A stretch of DNA of 64,000 nucleotides from Teichococcus oryzae (GCF_008386565.1 NZ_VUKA01000007.1:135369-199368), one strand, 5' to 3'; counted from the stretch's first letter, positions 26,305 through 35,087 are shown. Translations and numbers: made by a program. The notes: generated by a model not told the origin, from the sequence alone.

Positions 26305-27831
26305 CTACTCTGCGGCCTTGGCCGCTTTCGCCGATTCGTTGCGCCGTCCCAGGGCGGCGATGGCGTCCGTGATCGGCCCCCACAGCAGCAGAACCAGCGC
26401 GACGATGACCAGCCCGGAAACCAGGCCGTTCGCCCAGAAGACATCGAGCGAGCCCGCCGAGCCAAGCAATGCTTGGCGGAAGGCGTCTTCGGCCCTGTCA
26501 CCCAGGACCAGGGCCAATACCAGCGGAGCAAGCGGGTAGTCGAGCTTCTTGAAGATGTAGCCAAGGATGCCGAAGCCCAGCATCACCCAGATATCGAAGA
26601 CCGAATTGGAGATCGTGTAGGCGCCGATGGCGCAGACGATCAGGATCACGGGCGCGACAAAGGAAAACGGGATCCGCATCACGGCGGCGAACAGCGGCAC
26701 CGTCGCAAGCACGATGATGAGGCCGGCCAGGTTGCCCAGATACATCGAGGCGATCAGGCCCCAGACGAAATCCTTCTGCTCCACAAAGAGCATCGGTCCC
26801 GGCTGCAGGCCCCAGACCAGCAGGCCGCCCAGCAGAACCGCGGCCGTGGCGGAGCCCGGAATGCCGAGGGCAAGCATCGGCAGCAGGGCGCTGGTGCCCG
26901 CGGCATGCGCCGCCGTTTCCGGCGCGAGCACACCCTCGATCTCGCCCTTGCCGAAATGGGCGCCGCGCTTGGAAAAGCGCTTGGCGAGGCCGTAGCCCAT
27001 GAAGGAGGCGGCGATGGCGCCGCCCGGTGTCACGCCCATCCACATGCCGACGACGCAGGACCGCACCAGCGTCAGCCAATAGCGGGGCAGGCTGGCCCAG
27101 GTCTTGAGGACGACCTTGAGGTCGATCTTGGCGTGCTTGCCCTTGAAGACGAGGCCTTCCTCCGCGGTGAGAAGGATCTCGCCGATGCCGAACAGGCCGA
27201 TCACGACCACAAGAAAGTCGAAGCCGCGCATCAGCTCCGTTGAGCCGAAGGTCATGCGCAGGTCGCCCGAGATGGAATCAAGGCCCACCGCCGCCAGCAG
27301 AAAGCCGATGCAGAGCGAGGTGATGATCTTGGCGCGGTTGTCCCGGCCCATGCCGACAAAGGAACAGAAGGTCAGCAGGAACACCGCGAAGAATTCCGCG
27401 GGCCCGAACCGGAGCGCGAAGGAGGCGACAAGCGGCGCGACAAAGGTGATCAGCACCACGCCGGAAAGCGCGCCGATGAAGGATGCTGTGAAGGCAGCGG
27501 TCAGCGCCTCGGCCGCATGGCCCCTGATGGCCATGGGGTAGCCGTCAAAGGTGGTCGCGACCGACCAGGCTTCCCCGGGGATGTTGAACAGGATCGAGGT
27601 GATCGCACCGCCGAACAGCGCCCCCCAATAGATCGAGGACAGCAGGATGATGGCCGATGTCGGGTCCATGCCGAAGGTCAGGGGCAACAGGATGGCGACG
27701 CCATTCGGGCCGCCAAGGCCGGGCAGCACGCCGACCACGATGCCCAGGATGACGCCAAGCGCCATGAAGCCGATATTGTGCCAGGACAGCGCGATCTGGA
27801 AGCCGGCGAGAAGGGAGGAGAAATCGTCCAT
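26305..27831 (-). CDS. tctA: TctA large membrane subunit of a TTT transporter
   Basis: A 508-residue protein with about twelve membrane helices. The N-terminus has the family motif GVLPGLGGPNG at about 39-49, and a second inverted-repeat copy of the fold shows GVTPGGAIAAS. It forms the transport channel, driven by an ion gradient, and uses the periplasmic receptor encoded two genes upstream. It follows tctB by 9 bases. It is the only TctA in this window, so other receptors in the region could share it. Confidence 0.95.
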   Translation of the reverse strand: MDDFSSLLAGFQIALSWHNIGFMALGVILGIVVGVLPGLGGPNGVAILLPLTFGMDPTSAIILLSSIYWGALFGGAITSILFNIPGEAWSVATTFDGYPMAIRGHAAEALTAAFTASFIGALSGVVLITFVAPLVASFALRFGPAEFFAVFLLTFCSFVGMGRDNRAKIITSLCIGFLLAAVGLDSISGDLRMTFGSTELMRGFDFLVVVIGLFGIGEILLTAEEGLVFKGKHAKIDLKVVLKTWASLPRYWLTLVRSCVVGMWMGVTPGGAIAASFMGYGLAKRFSKRGAHFGKGEIEGVLAPETAAHAAGTSALLPMLALGIPGSATAAVLLGGLLVWGLQPGPMLFVEQKDFVWGLIASMYLGNLAGLIIVLATVPLFAAVMRIPFSFVAPVILIVCAIGAYTISNSVFDIWVMLGFGILGYIFKKLDYPLAPLVLALVLGDRAEDAFRQALLGSAGSLDVFWANGLVSGLVIVALVLLLWGPITDAIAALGRRNESAKAAKAAE

Positions 27832-27840
27832 CGGTCGCTC

Positions 27841-28341
27841 TCAGTAGCCGAGTGCCGCCTCGAGCGGACCCTTCGGCAGTGGCACGCGGAACTGGAGCTC
27901 GAAGATCCAGAAGCAGGCGATGGGAACAATGACGGCGGTGAGCAGGATCGACCACCAGCGCGATCCGCCGACGACGCCCATGAAAGCGACAATGAAGATC
28001 GCTGCGGCGACATAAAGGCCGAGCGGTCCGATCAGTGCCACGAACAGCACCAGCGGCCCCAGCACGCGGGCGACCTGGCCGAGCTGTCCATAGGTCACGA
28101 AGATGCCGCTTTCCGTCCGGAAGGACTGCCAGAGCACGAACACCGCCGCCGCCAGGAAGATCCAGCCGACGCGCGCCGGGAAGAACCCGTTCTGCGGTCC
28201 CCCGTCCCAGCCGGCGCCGCGGCCATGAGAATCGTACAGAACGACGCCGGCGAGGGCGATCAGCGTCAGGGCCACCAGGATCTCGACCGATCGTCGCGGC
28301 AAGCCGCGCGGCTCATCTGTGGTGTTGGTCGGCTGCGACAT
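27841..28341 (-). CDS. tctB: TctB small membrane subunit of a TTT transporter
   Basis: A 166-residue membrane protein with four predicted helices (VEILVALTLIALAGVVLY, VGWIFLAAAVFVLW, VARVLGPLVLFVALIG with LYVAAAIFIVAFMGVV, and WWSILLTAVIVPIACFWIF). Size and the conserved GGPQNGFFPARVGW segment are typical of TctB. Between tctC and tctA in the order C-B-A. Confidence 0.92.
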   Translation of the reverse strand: MSQPTNTTDEPRGLPRRSVEILVALTLIALAGVVLYDSHGRGAGWDGGPQNGFFPARVGWIFLAAAVFVLWQSFRTESGIFVTYGQLGQVARVLGPLVLFVALIGPLGLYVAAAIFIVAFMGVVGGSRWWSILLTAVIVPIACFWIFELQFRVPLPKGPLEAALGY

Positions 28342-28416
28342 CGGTTACCTCTTGTCCGTCCAGCGGGACGGCGTTGCTGGCGGAACGTTCTGCAATGATC
28401 TCGCGCGCGTGCCGGC

Positions 28417-29406
28417 CTACTTGGCCATGAAGCCGGCCTCGCTCATCAGCCTGGCGTGCTTCTCCTCGTCAGCCTTGAGAAAGGAAACAAAGGCCTCGCC
28501 ATCGCGGTAATCCCCGACAAGCGCGTTGCGGGCGAGGTAGTCCTTCCATTCCTGCGTTTCGGAAACCTTCTTGAACATGTTGACGTAGAAGGCCTGCTGG
28601 TCCTTGGTGACCTTGCCGGGCATGAACATGCCGCGCAGCATCTGGTAGCTGACATTCAGCCCCTGGGAGGTGCAGGTGGGAATGTCCGCCCAGGAGGCAT
28701 TCTCGGTCACCTTGTCGCGGTAGACCATGGGCTGGTCCGCGAAGACGCAGATCGGGCGGGTGGCCCCGCCGCGCCAATTGGCCAGATCCTCGGCCGGGTT
28801 GTTGGTGTTGGCCTCCACATGGCCACCCGAAAGCTGGGTCGAGGCCTGGCCGCCCGAGGTGTAGGGAATATAGGCGAACTTCGCGCCGATCTGCTTCTCC
28901 ATCGCGAAGACGATGAGGTTGTCTTCCCGCTTCGACGAGGTGCCGCCGATCTTCAAGGGCGGGCTTGCCTTCTTCGCCGCCTCCATGAAGTCTCCGGCGG
29001 TCTTGTGCGGGGACTTGGCATTGACCCACAGCACGAAGGAATCCTGAGCCATCATCGCGACGGGTGTGTAATCGGTCCAGTTGAGCGGCAGCTTCGTCGC
29101 CATCGGCGTCATGAAGATGCCGCTCGATGTGGTGATCAGCTTGTGCGGGTCGCCGGCCGATTTCTGGATGTCGAGCATGCCTTCGGCACCACCGGCCGCC
29201 GGCTTGTTGATAACAATGATGGGCTGGGTGGTGAGCTGGTGCTTCTGGATGATGCCCTGGATCGTCCGCGCCATCTGGTCTGACGCGCCGCCGGCCGAGA
29301 ACGGCACCACGATCTCGATCGGCTTTGTCGGTTCCCAGGCCAGGGCCGGGGCCGCGCTGGCGAGAGCGGCGGTGACGAAGGGAACGGCGAGCCAATGCAT
29401 TTTCAT
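28417..29406 (-). CDS. tctC: TctC periplasmic receptor of a TTT transporter
   Basis: A 329-residue receptor with a Sec signal peptide (HWLAVPFVTAALASAAPALA) and the family start TKPIEIVVPFSAGGASDQ. The ATG at 29406 has GGGAGA 6 bases upstream. It is the first gene of the operon tctC-tctB-tctA-dehydrogenase-propeller and the only receptor here with linked membrane genes. The word TGAATGCAAAA lies 60 bases before its start in the same orientation as in front of the aminotransferase gene, suggesting shared control by the GntR regulator between them. Confidence 0.93.
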   Translation of the reverse strand: MKMHWLAVPFVTAALASAAPALAWEPTKPIEIVVPFSAGGASDQMARTIQGIIQKHQLTTQPIIVINKPAAGGAEGMLDIQKSAGDPHKLITTSSGIFMTPMATKLPLNWTDYTPVAMMAQDSFVLWVNAKSPHKTAGDFMEAAKKASPPLKIGGTSSKREDNLIVFAMEKQIGAKFAYIPYTSGGQASTQLSGGHVEANTNNPAEDLANWRGGATRPICVFADQPMVYRDKVTENASWADIPTCTSQGLNVSYQMLRGMFMPGKVTKDQQAFYVNMFKKVSETQEWKDYLARNALVGDYRDGEAFVSFLKADEEKHARLMSEAGFMAK

Positions 29407-29465
29407 CGATGATCTCCCTGGCCGGCGCTCTGTCGGCGCTGTCGGAAAACCGTAGAAGCAAAGCT

Positions 29466-29476
29466 TTTTGCATTCA
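29466..29476 (-). promoter_or_regulatory. Shared word TGAATGCAAAA upstream of tctC
   Basis: On the minus strand this reads TGAATGCAAAA and continues into AAGCTTTGC, giving a local inverted repeat. The identical 11 bases occur at 30362-30372 upstream of the aminotransferase gene at nearly the same distance (60 versus 55 bases). Candidate operator of the GntR-family protein encoded between the two. Confidence 0.5.
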
Positions 29477-29574
29477 ATCGGGAAAATGGGAGGCGCCGAA
29501 GTGAGGACGAAGCGTCCACCCATGCCCTCTCCTTCCCCCGGAAGGAGATGAACCGGCTCGGTCCGGAGGGCGGC

Positions 29575-30276
29575 TCAGGGGTTCGCCTGGGCTGCCTTGC
29601 GCTTGTTGCGAAGGTGCAGGAACAGCAGGTCCGACAGTTCGCTGCCGGCCCGCCGGCGCAAGGCGTCGAGAATGGCCTCGTGCTCCCGCATCGCCTCCCC
29701 CCACCGGTCCCGGTCCTTGGCCATGTTCGCCGAATAGCGGACGCGGCGGATCCGCCCCGAGAGGCTGGCATAGGTCGAGCTGAGCACCGCGTTGCCGGCC
29801 GCGGTGACGATCATCTGGTGGATCGCCTGGTTGGCATGGAAATAGCCATGCATGTCCCGGCGGAGATAGAAGCGGTACATCTCATGGTGCATCTGCTCGA
29901 TCCGCGCGATCTCGGCTTCAGAGATGCGTTCGCAGGCGAGCCGCCCGGCCAGCGCCTCCAGCCCGCCCATCACGTCGAAAAGATCGCGGACATCATTGTC
30001 GCTCATCTCCCGGACGCGGGCGCCGCGATTGGGCAGCAGCTCGATCAGCCCCTCGGCGGCGAGGACCTTCAGGGCCTCCCGCAGGGGTGTCCGGGAAATC
30101 TGGAAGCGCTCGCAAAGCAGGCGTTCGGGGATGCGGGCGCCATCCGCGAGGTTTCCTTCAACAATGAAGTCCCGCAGCGCCGCCAGCAACTCGTCATGCA
30201 GGGAGGTGCCGGCCTTCACGCAGCCGGCCGGGACGGTGGCCTGCTCGCCTGCCATGTCCAACAAAGCGTCCGTCAT
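29575..30276 (-). CDS. GntR-family regulator, FCD subfamily
   Basis: A 233-residue regulator with a GntR winged helix at about 25-92 (LHDELLAALRDFIVEGNLADG, split here by key residues ISRTPLREALKVLAAEGL) and an all-helical FCD ligand domain at about 100-225. FCD proteins usually sense organic acids. It lies between the tct operon and the aminotransferase, divergent from the latter. The repeated word at 29466 and 30362 makes it the likely controller of both. The ATG at 30276 has GAGG upstream. Confidence 0.9.
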   Translation of the reverse strand: MTDALLDMAGEQATVPAGCVKAGTSLHDELLAALRDFIVEGNLADGARIPERLLCERFQISRTPLREALKVLAAEGLIELLPNRGARVREMSDNDVRDLFDVMGGLEALAGRLACERISEAEIARIEQMHHEMYRFYLRRDMHGYFHANQAIHQMIVTAAGNAVLSSTYASLSGRIRRVRYSANMAKDRDRWGEAMREHEAILDALRRRAGSELSDLLFLHLRNKRKAAQANP

Positions 30277-30324
30277 GCATCCTCGCTACGCCTGAAGCAG
30301 CCCGGTGTCGAGCCAATCCGTCAA

Positions 30325-30372
30325 TTTTTGCACGCCATTTGCTGGTTGAACTTATCAGAAATGAATGCAAAA
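30325..30372 (+). promoter_or_regulatory. Divergent promoter region with TTTTGCA/TGCAAAA repeats
   Basis: The AT-rich gap between the GntR gene and the aminotransferase gene holds TTTTTGCA (30325-30332) and TGAATGCAAAA (30362-30372). These form an inverted repeat with a 33-base spacer. The second copy matches the word upstream of tctC. Probable GntR operator; the exact promoter boxes are not clear. Confidence 0.5.
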
Positions 30373-30426
30373 TGCCAGTTCAAGGAACTCGCAGGGGCGA
30401 GGCTTTCGGGAGGAGAATCGTTCATC

Positions 30427-31620
30427 ATGCAGGGTCGTCATTTTCTGCAGATCCCAGGTCCGAGCCCGGTTCCGGATCGCATCCTCCGTGCCATCTCGAT
30501 GCCGGTCATCGATCACCGCAGCGCCGAGTTCGGCGCCCTCGGGCGCCATGTGCTGGAAGCCTCCAAGACGGTCTTCAAGACCGAGCAGCCCGTGGTGATC
30601 TATCCTTCCTCGGGCACCGGCGCCTGGGAGGCGGCGATCGTCAACACCCTGTCCCCCGGCGACACGGTGCTGATGGCCGAAACCGGCCATTTCGCCACCC
30701 TCTGGCACCAGATCGCGGTGAAGTTCGGCATCGAGGTCGAGTTCATTCCCGGCGACTGGCGCCGCGGCGCCGATCCGGCCACGATCGAGGCCAGGCTGAC
30801 GGAGGACAAGGCGCGCCGCATCAAGGCGGTGATGGTTGTGCATAACGAAACCTCGACCGGTGCCACCAGCCGCATCGCGGAAATCCGCAAGGCCATCGAC
30901 GCGGCCGGGCATCCGGCGCTGTTCATGGTGGACACCATTTCCTCCCTCGGCTCGGTCGACTACCGGCACGACGAATGGCGCGTCGATGTCACGGTGTCCG
31001 GCTCGCAGAAGGGGCTGATGCTGCCGCCGGGGCTGAGCTTCAACGCGATCTCCGAGAAGGCCTTCGCCGCCTCGAAGGGGAACAAGCTGCCGCGCTCCTA
31101 CTGGGACTGGCAGGACATGGTGAAGATCAACGCCACGGGCTTCTTCCCCTACACCCCGGCCACGAACCTGCTTTACGGCCTCAAGGAAGCCATCGCCATG
31201 CTGCATGAGGAGGGGCTGGACAATGTGTTCGCCCGCCACAAGCGGCTGGCCGCGGCCTGCCGCGCGGCGGTGAAGGCCTGGGGGCTTGAGGTGCTGTGCG
31301 AGAACCCGGCCGAGCAATCCCCGGTGCTGACGGGCGTGCTGATGCCGCAGGGCCATGACGCCGACCGCTTCCGCAAGATCACGCTGGAGAAATACAACAT
31401 CTCGCTGGGGTCGGGCCTGGGCAAGGTGGCGGGCAAGGTCTTCCGCATCGGCCATCTCGGCGAATGCAACGAGCTCACCCTGCTCGGGGCGCTGTCCGGC
31501 GTGGAGATGGGACTGGCGGCAGCCGGCGTGCCGCACCGGAGCGGCGGCGTCGATGCGGCGATGGCGCTTCTGCGGGATGGAGCGGCGCAGGGCCAGGCGC
31601 CGGTGGCCGCGGTCGCCTGA
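30427..31620 (+). CDS. Serine-glyoxylate/alanine-glyoxylate-type aminotransferase
   Basis: A 397-residue class V PLP aminotransferase of the AGXT/SgaA group. Features are the N-terminal IPGPSPVPDRIL, the cofactor contacts SSGTGAWEAA and VDTISSLGS, and the Schiff-base Lys195 in SGSQKGLMLPPG. It would convert glyoxylate to glycine using serine, giving hydroxypyruvate, or use alanine. The start at 30427 has GGGAGGAGAA upstream; the long upstream open frame to 29548 is not coding. Coupled by a shared motif to the transporter/dehydrogenase operon, it could process glyoxylate made by that dehydrogenase. Confidence 0.9.
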   Translation: MQGRHFLQIPGPSPVPDRILRAISMPVIDHRSAEFGALGRHVLEASKTVFKTEQPVVIYPSSGTGAWEAAIVNTLSPGDTVLMAETGHFATLWHQIAVKFGIEVEFIPGDWRRGADPATIEARLTEDKARRIKAVMVVHNETSTGATSRIAEIRKAIDAAGHPALFMVDTISSLGSVDYRHDEWRVDVTVSGSQKGLMLPPGLSFNAISEKAFAASKGNKLPRSYWDWQDMVKINATGFFPYTPATNLLYGLKEAIAMLHEEGLDNVFARHKRLAAACRAAVKAWGLEVLCENPAEQSPVLTGVLMPQGHDADRFRKITLEKYNISLGSGLGKVAGKVFRIGHLGECNELTLLGALSGVEMGLAAAGVPHRSGGVDAAMALLRDGAAQGQAPVAAVA

Positions 31621-31889
31621 TCCCCGGTCCGCTTCGCGCCGGGTGCCTGTGCGCCCGATACCTGTGCGGGGTGGCTGGACGCGCAGGCCCGGCACCCGCA
31701 CCATGTTGATGGAATCGGGAGCCCGGGCGGTGATGTTTTCCAACCTGGACCCCGGCCATTTGCTGTAGGATGGCATTGGCAGCGTTGGCCGCCTGAGACA
31801 AAGGGCTTCAAGACCCCTCGGGCGGGCGGGCGCGGATTTCCGCATCCCCGGCCGCCGCGGCCGACTCAAATGAGAACAGGGAGGGTTCA

Positions 31890-32876
31890 TTGTCCGCCAT
31901 TGATCGACGCAGGATGCTGCAACTTGCCGCCGGGCTCGGTGCCCTTGGCTCGGCCCGGGCCGCATCCGCATCCACATGGCCAAGCCAGCCGGTTCGCTTC
32001 ATCTGCCCCTTTGCCGCCGGTGGTCCGACCGACGTCGCGGCGCGCCTGGTGGCCGAGCAGCTGTCCGGCACGCTGCCGCAGCGGGTGCTGGTGGAGAACC
32101 GCACCGGCTCGGGCGTCGTTGTCGGCACGGAGGCGGTCGCGAAATCCACGGCCGATGGCCATACCCTGCTCTACAGCACCATCGCCCATTCGGTTCTGCG
32201 GCCGCTTTTCCCGAGTCTCAGCTTCGACCCCGTGGCGGATTTCCAGCCCGTCGTCCTTGTTGGCGTGGTGCCGATGCTGCTGATGATCAACAAGGACGTC
32301 CCCGCGCGCGACCTGCAGCAGTTGATCGCCATGTATCGCGAGAAGCCGAACCACTACACCTATGGCAGTTCCGGCGCGGGCGGCGCGGTTCACCTCGCGA
32401 CGGAGTTGTTCCTGCAGCAGGCCGGCAATCTCAAGGTGAACCACATCCCCTATCGTGGTTCCGCCCCCGCCATGCCGGACCTGCTGAACGGCAATCTGAG
32501 CATGTTCCTCAATGTGGCCTCGGATGGCATCACCAGCGTGCAGCGGGGCACGACCCGCGCGCTGGCGGTGAGCTCGACCCAGCGCCTGCCGCAACTGCCG
32601 GATGTTCCCACCTTCGCGGAGGCGGGGCTTCCATCCTACGAGGCCTATACCTGGCACATGCTGTTCGCACCCGCCGGCACGCCGAAGGAGGTGGTCAACC
32701 AGCTCAACCAGGCCGTCAACCAGGTCACCCGCCAGCCCGAGCTGCTGCGGCGCTTCACCGACCTGTCGATCCAGGCGCGCTCCGACAGCACGCCGGCCTC
32801 CGCTGCCGCCTGGCTGCAGGCGGAAATGGCCAAGTGGGAGCCGATGGTGCGGGCGGCCGGGATTACCGCGCAATAG
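31890..32876 (+). CDS. TTT/Bug family solute-binding receptor
   Basis: A 328-residue receptor starting at TTG 31890, which lies 6 bases after GGGAGGG. The leader has a twin-arginine pattern (DRRRMLQLAAGLGALG), followed by SQPVRFICPFAAGGPTD and VENRTGSGVVVGTEAVA. No membrane partner is linked. It converges on the lactonase-dehydrogenase operon (32943-35004) over a GC-rich hairpin. The 269 bases before it contain nothing recognisable and neither of the two operator motifs found nearby, so its control differs from that of its neighbours. Confidence 0.88.
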   Translation: MSAIDRRRMLQLAAGLGALGSARAASASTWPSQPVRFICPFAAGGPTDVAARLVAEQLSGTLPQRVLVENRTGSGVVVGTEAVAKSTADGHTLLYSTIAHSVLRPLFPSLSFDPVADFQPVVLVGVVPMLLMINKDVPARDLQQLIAMYREKPNHYTYGSSGAGGAVHLATELFLQQAGNLKVNHIPYRGSAPAMPDLLNGNLSMFLNVASDGITSVQRGTTRALAVSSTQRLPQLPDVPTFAEAGLPSYEAYTWHMLFAPAGTPKEVVNQLNQAVNQVTRQPELLRRFTDLSIQARSDSTPASAAAWLQAEMAKWEPMVRAAGITAQ

Positions 32877-32894
32877 CTCCCGGAGGGCGCGGCC

Positions 32895-32926
32895 GGGCAG
32901 GATGGCGGGCCGCCCGCCGCCTGCCC
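32895..32926. terminator. Bidirectional hairpin between convergent genes
   Basis: GGGCAGG (32895-32901) and CCTGCCC (32920-32926), with an inner GGCGGGC/GCCCGCC pairing, form a long GC stem centred between a plus-strand and a minus-strand stop codon. Likely shared terminator. Confidence 0.5.
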
Positions 32927-32942
32927 TCCGCTCGGCGCCGCC

Positions 32943-33731
32943 TCATTCGCGTGGCGGCACGTCCAGGCGGGCGATGATGCCTTCCAGTTCGGCCGACGGG
33001 GCCGGATAGCGCTGCATCACCAGGGGGTCGTGTCCCGGAACGATATGCGCCGGGCTTTCGGCCACGGCCCGCAGGCGGTCGAAGCCTTCCAGCATCTCGC
33101 CGACATGGAAGGCGGTGCTGAAGGGGCGGCCCAGTTCCATGTTGTCGTAGAAATGGGTGACGTCCGAGGCCAGCACCACCCGCCCCCGCGCCGTGTCCAC
33201 CGATACGAATTGCAGCCCGGCCGAATGCCCCCCGCAAGGGTGCAGCCGGAAACCCGGCCACGGTTCCTGCAAGCCGTCATGGAAGACCACGCGGCCCGCA
33301 TAGTTCATCCTGACAATGCCGACCACATCCTCCACCTCGAAGGAATGGGACAGGTGGCGGTGCCGCATGTAGCGCCCGCAGGCATAATGGATCTCCTCTT
33401 CCCGCAGGTGGAAGCGTGCCTTGGGAAAGCGGTCGAAATTGCCCACATGGTCGTAATGGAGATGCGTCAGGACGACGTCCTCCACCGCCTCGGGCTCGAC
33501 GCCGACCAGGCGCAGAGCGTCCACCGGGCAGCGGAGGAATTCGCGGCCCCGCTTCCGTGCCACCGCGGCGGTGAAGCCGGTGTCGATGACAACCGCGCGC
33601 CCATCCCGGACGGCGACCCAGGAGAAGTAGTCCATGGGCATCGGCCCGTCATGCGGATCGCCGCCGATGAAGTGCTGCGCCCGCTGCGCGTCCCGCCGCG
33701 CATAACGGATGGCGTGAAGGGACCAGGTCAT
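32943..33731 (-). CDS. Metallo-beta-lactamase-fold lactonase family protein (copy 1)
   Basis: A 262-residue MBL-fold hydrolase of the N-acyl-homoserine-lactonase-like family. The complete dinuclear metal set is visible: His90, His92, Asp94 and His95 in THLHYDH, the later His in GGHSAG, Asp in ASDVTHFY and His in PGHDPL. No signal peptide. It is the last gene of the minus-strand unit CMD-HIBADH-MBL and overlaps the dehydrogenase gene by 4 bases. A colinear paralogue lies at 43970. In this catabolic setting a lactone intermediate is a more likely substrate than a quorum signal. Confidence 0.88.
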   Translation of the reverse strand: MTWSLHAIRYARRDAQRAQHFIGGDPHDGPMPMDYFSWVAVRDGRAVVIDTGFTAAVARKRGREFLRCPVDALRLVGVEPEAVEDVVLTHLHYDHVGNFDRFPKARFHLREEEIHYACGRYMRHRHLSHSFEVEDVVGIVRMNYAGRVVFHDGLQEPWPGFRLHPCGGHSAGLQFVSVDTARGRVVLASDVTHFYDNMELGRPFSTAFHVGEMLEGFDRLRAVAESPAHIVPGHDPLVMQRYPAPSAELEGIIARLDVPPRE

Positions 33732-34663
33732 GGGCGCTGCGCTCCGTCAGCGTCGAGCACCGCCTGCATCGCCTCGCGGTCGACGGCGATCTCGACGCCC
33801 GACCGTTCCAGTTCAAGCAGCATGGCGGAACGGGAATCGCGGTGGCCCCAGCCGCGGTTCAGCGCCTCGGTCATCTCCTCCAGCGTGAGGGCCGCCATGC
33901 GCATCGGCACGCCGACCTCGCGCCCGAGCGCGCAGGCAAGGGAAACGTCCTTGTGGGCGAGGCGCAGCTGGAAGGCCGGCGGATCATAGGCGTTGGGCAG
34001 GAACTGCTCGGTCACGCCATCATAGGTGCGGCGCCTGCCATGCACACCCTGCCGGATGGCGGCGAACAGCGCCAGCGGCTCCAGGCCGGCCTTGGCGCCC
34101 ATGGCGAAGACCTCCGCCATGATGGTGTTCAGCGCGTAGCCGGAAAGGTTGTGCGCCAGCTTGGCGATGCTGCCGGCGCCGATGTCGCCCACCAGGATGG
34201 CCCGGTCGCCCATGGCGTCGAAAAGCGGCCGGCAGCGCCCGAACACCGCCGCGTCGCCGCCGACAAAGAAGGCGAGCTTCCGGCTGGCCGCGCCGCGCGG
34301 CCCGCCGCTGATCGGCGCGTCGAGGACGTGGATGCCGCGCGCCGCGCCGGCGGCATGGATCTCCCGCACCGTGGACACGGCATTGGTCGAGATGTCCACC
34401 AGGATGGAGTCCGGGCGCATGCCCCCCATCAGCTGGGCAGCGACCGCCTTCACCTCCGCCGGGCCCGGCAGGGAGGTGAAGACCACATCGCAGGAGGCGC
34501 CCATCTCCGCCGGAGAGGACGCCCATTCCGCTCCGCCCGAAAGCAGCGCCTCCGCCGCCTCCCGCCGCATGTCGTGCACCACCAGCCCGACCTCCGGCGC
34601 CCTGGACAGGTTCGCGGCCATGCTGGCACCCATGGTGCCAAGACCAATGAAGCCCACGCGCAT
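33728..34663 (-). CDS. HIBADH-family NAD(P)-dependent hydroxyacid dehydrogenase (copy 1)
   Basis: A 311-residue beta-hydroxyacid dehydrogenase related to 3-hydroxyisobutyrate and tartronate-semialdehyde reductases. It has the Rossmann motif GLGTMG at 7-12, the substrate-loop DAPISGGPRGA and the catalytic lysine region SIAKLAHNLSGYALN. It is the middle gene of a three-gene operon with a CMD-like protein upstream (5-base gap) and a lactonase downstream (ATGA overlap). Two paralogues occur at 37956 and 41907, each beside other copies of the same gene classes. Confidence 0.9.
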   Translation of the reverse strand: MRVGFIGLGTMGASMAANLSRAPEVGLVVHDMRREAAEALLSGGAEWASSPAEMGASCDVVFTSLPGPAEVKAVAAQLMGGMRPDSILVDISTNAVSTVREIHAAGAARGIHVLDAPISGGPRGAASRKLAFFVGGDAAVFGRCRPLFDAMGDRAILVGDIGAGSIAKLAHNLSGYALNTIMAEVFAMGAKAGLEPLALFAAIRQGVHGRRRTYDGVTEQFLPNAYDPPAFQLRLAHKDVSLACALGREVGVPMRMAALTLEEMTEALNRGWGHRDSRSAMLLELERSGVEIAVDREAMQAVLDADGAQRP

Positions 34664-34668
34664 GGCGA

Positions 34669-35004
34669 TCAGGCCTCCCGCTTCTCAAGGATCTCGGTCA
34701 GCACCTGGGCGGCGGACATGGCCGCGGGCCAGCCGGCATAGAAGGCCAGATGGGTGATGAGGCCAGCGAGCTCCTCCTTGGTCACGCCATTGTCGAGGGC
34801 GCGCCCGATATGCACGGCAAGCTGCTCAGGCCGGTAGGTGGCGACAAGCGCAGCCACTGTCACGAGGCTCCGGTCGCGCTTGTTGAGGTCGGTCCGTTCC
34901 CACAGGTCGCTGTACACCACGCCTTCCGTGTAGGCGACGAGGGCCGGAACCGTTTTGCGGACGCGGTCGCGCTGGGCGGATTGCGGAATAGGCTTGCCGG
35001 TCAT
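34669..35004 (-). CDS. Carboxymuconolactone decarboxylase-like protein (copy 1)
   Basis: A 111-residue AhpD/PcaC-fold protein. The core (DLNKRDRSLVTVAALVA, then LAVHIGRALDNGVTKEEL and ITHLAFYAGWPAA) matches gamma-carboxymuconolactone decarboxylases, including the His in AVHIGRAL. It lacks the CxxC pair of peroxidase-type AhpD. The start at 35004 follows GGGGAAG; the longer TTG reading to 35034 has no ribosome site. First gene of the CMD-HIBADH-MBL unit, with an ATTGTC operator copy 70 bases upstream. Confidence 0.85.
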   Translation of the reverse strand: MTGKPIPQSAQRDRVRKTVPALVAYTEGVVYSDLWERTDLNKRDRSLVTVAALVATYRPEQLAVHIGRALDNGVTKEELAGLITHLAFYAGWPAAMSAAQVLTEILEKREA

Positions 35005-35074
35005 GGCGCTTCCCCATTGTTCATTGGCCGCCAAGCCTAGACCCCGCCCACCGCCACCATCAAGGCATCAGCAG

Positions 35075-35087
35075 ATTGTCCGACAAA
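35075..35087. promoter_or_regulatory. ATTGTC-type operator, copy 1
   Basis: ATTGTC-C-GACAAA is an inverted repeat with a 1-base centre, placed between the divergent CMD gene (start 35004) and TTT receptor gene (start 35151). It is one of four intergenic copies spread around the GntR gene at 39436 and probably controls both directions. Confidence 0.65.

Noticed and set aside
23676-26372. 898-residue plus-strand frame over the FAD/Fe-S dehydrogenase
   Set aside because: No recognisable domain; the minus-strand reading has continuous FAD, Fe-S and CCG motifs.
29548-30426. Long N-terminal extension of the aminotransferase frame
   Set aside because: Antisense to the GntR gene; family homology and the ribosome site place the start at 30427.
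31621-31889. Search for an ATTGTC or LacI-type operator before the receptor at 31890
   Set aside because: Neither motif is present, so this receptor was not placed in either regulon.
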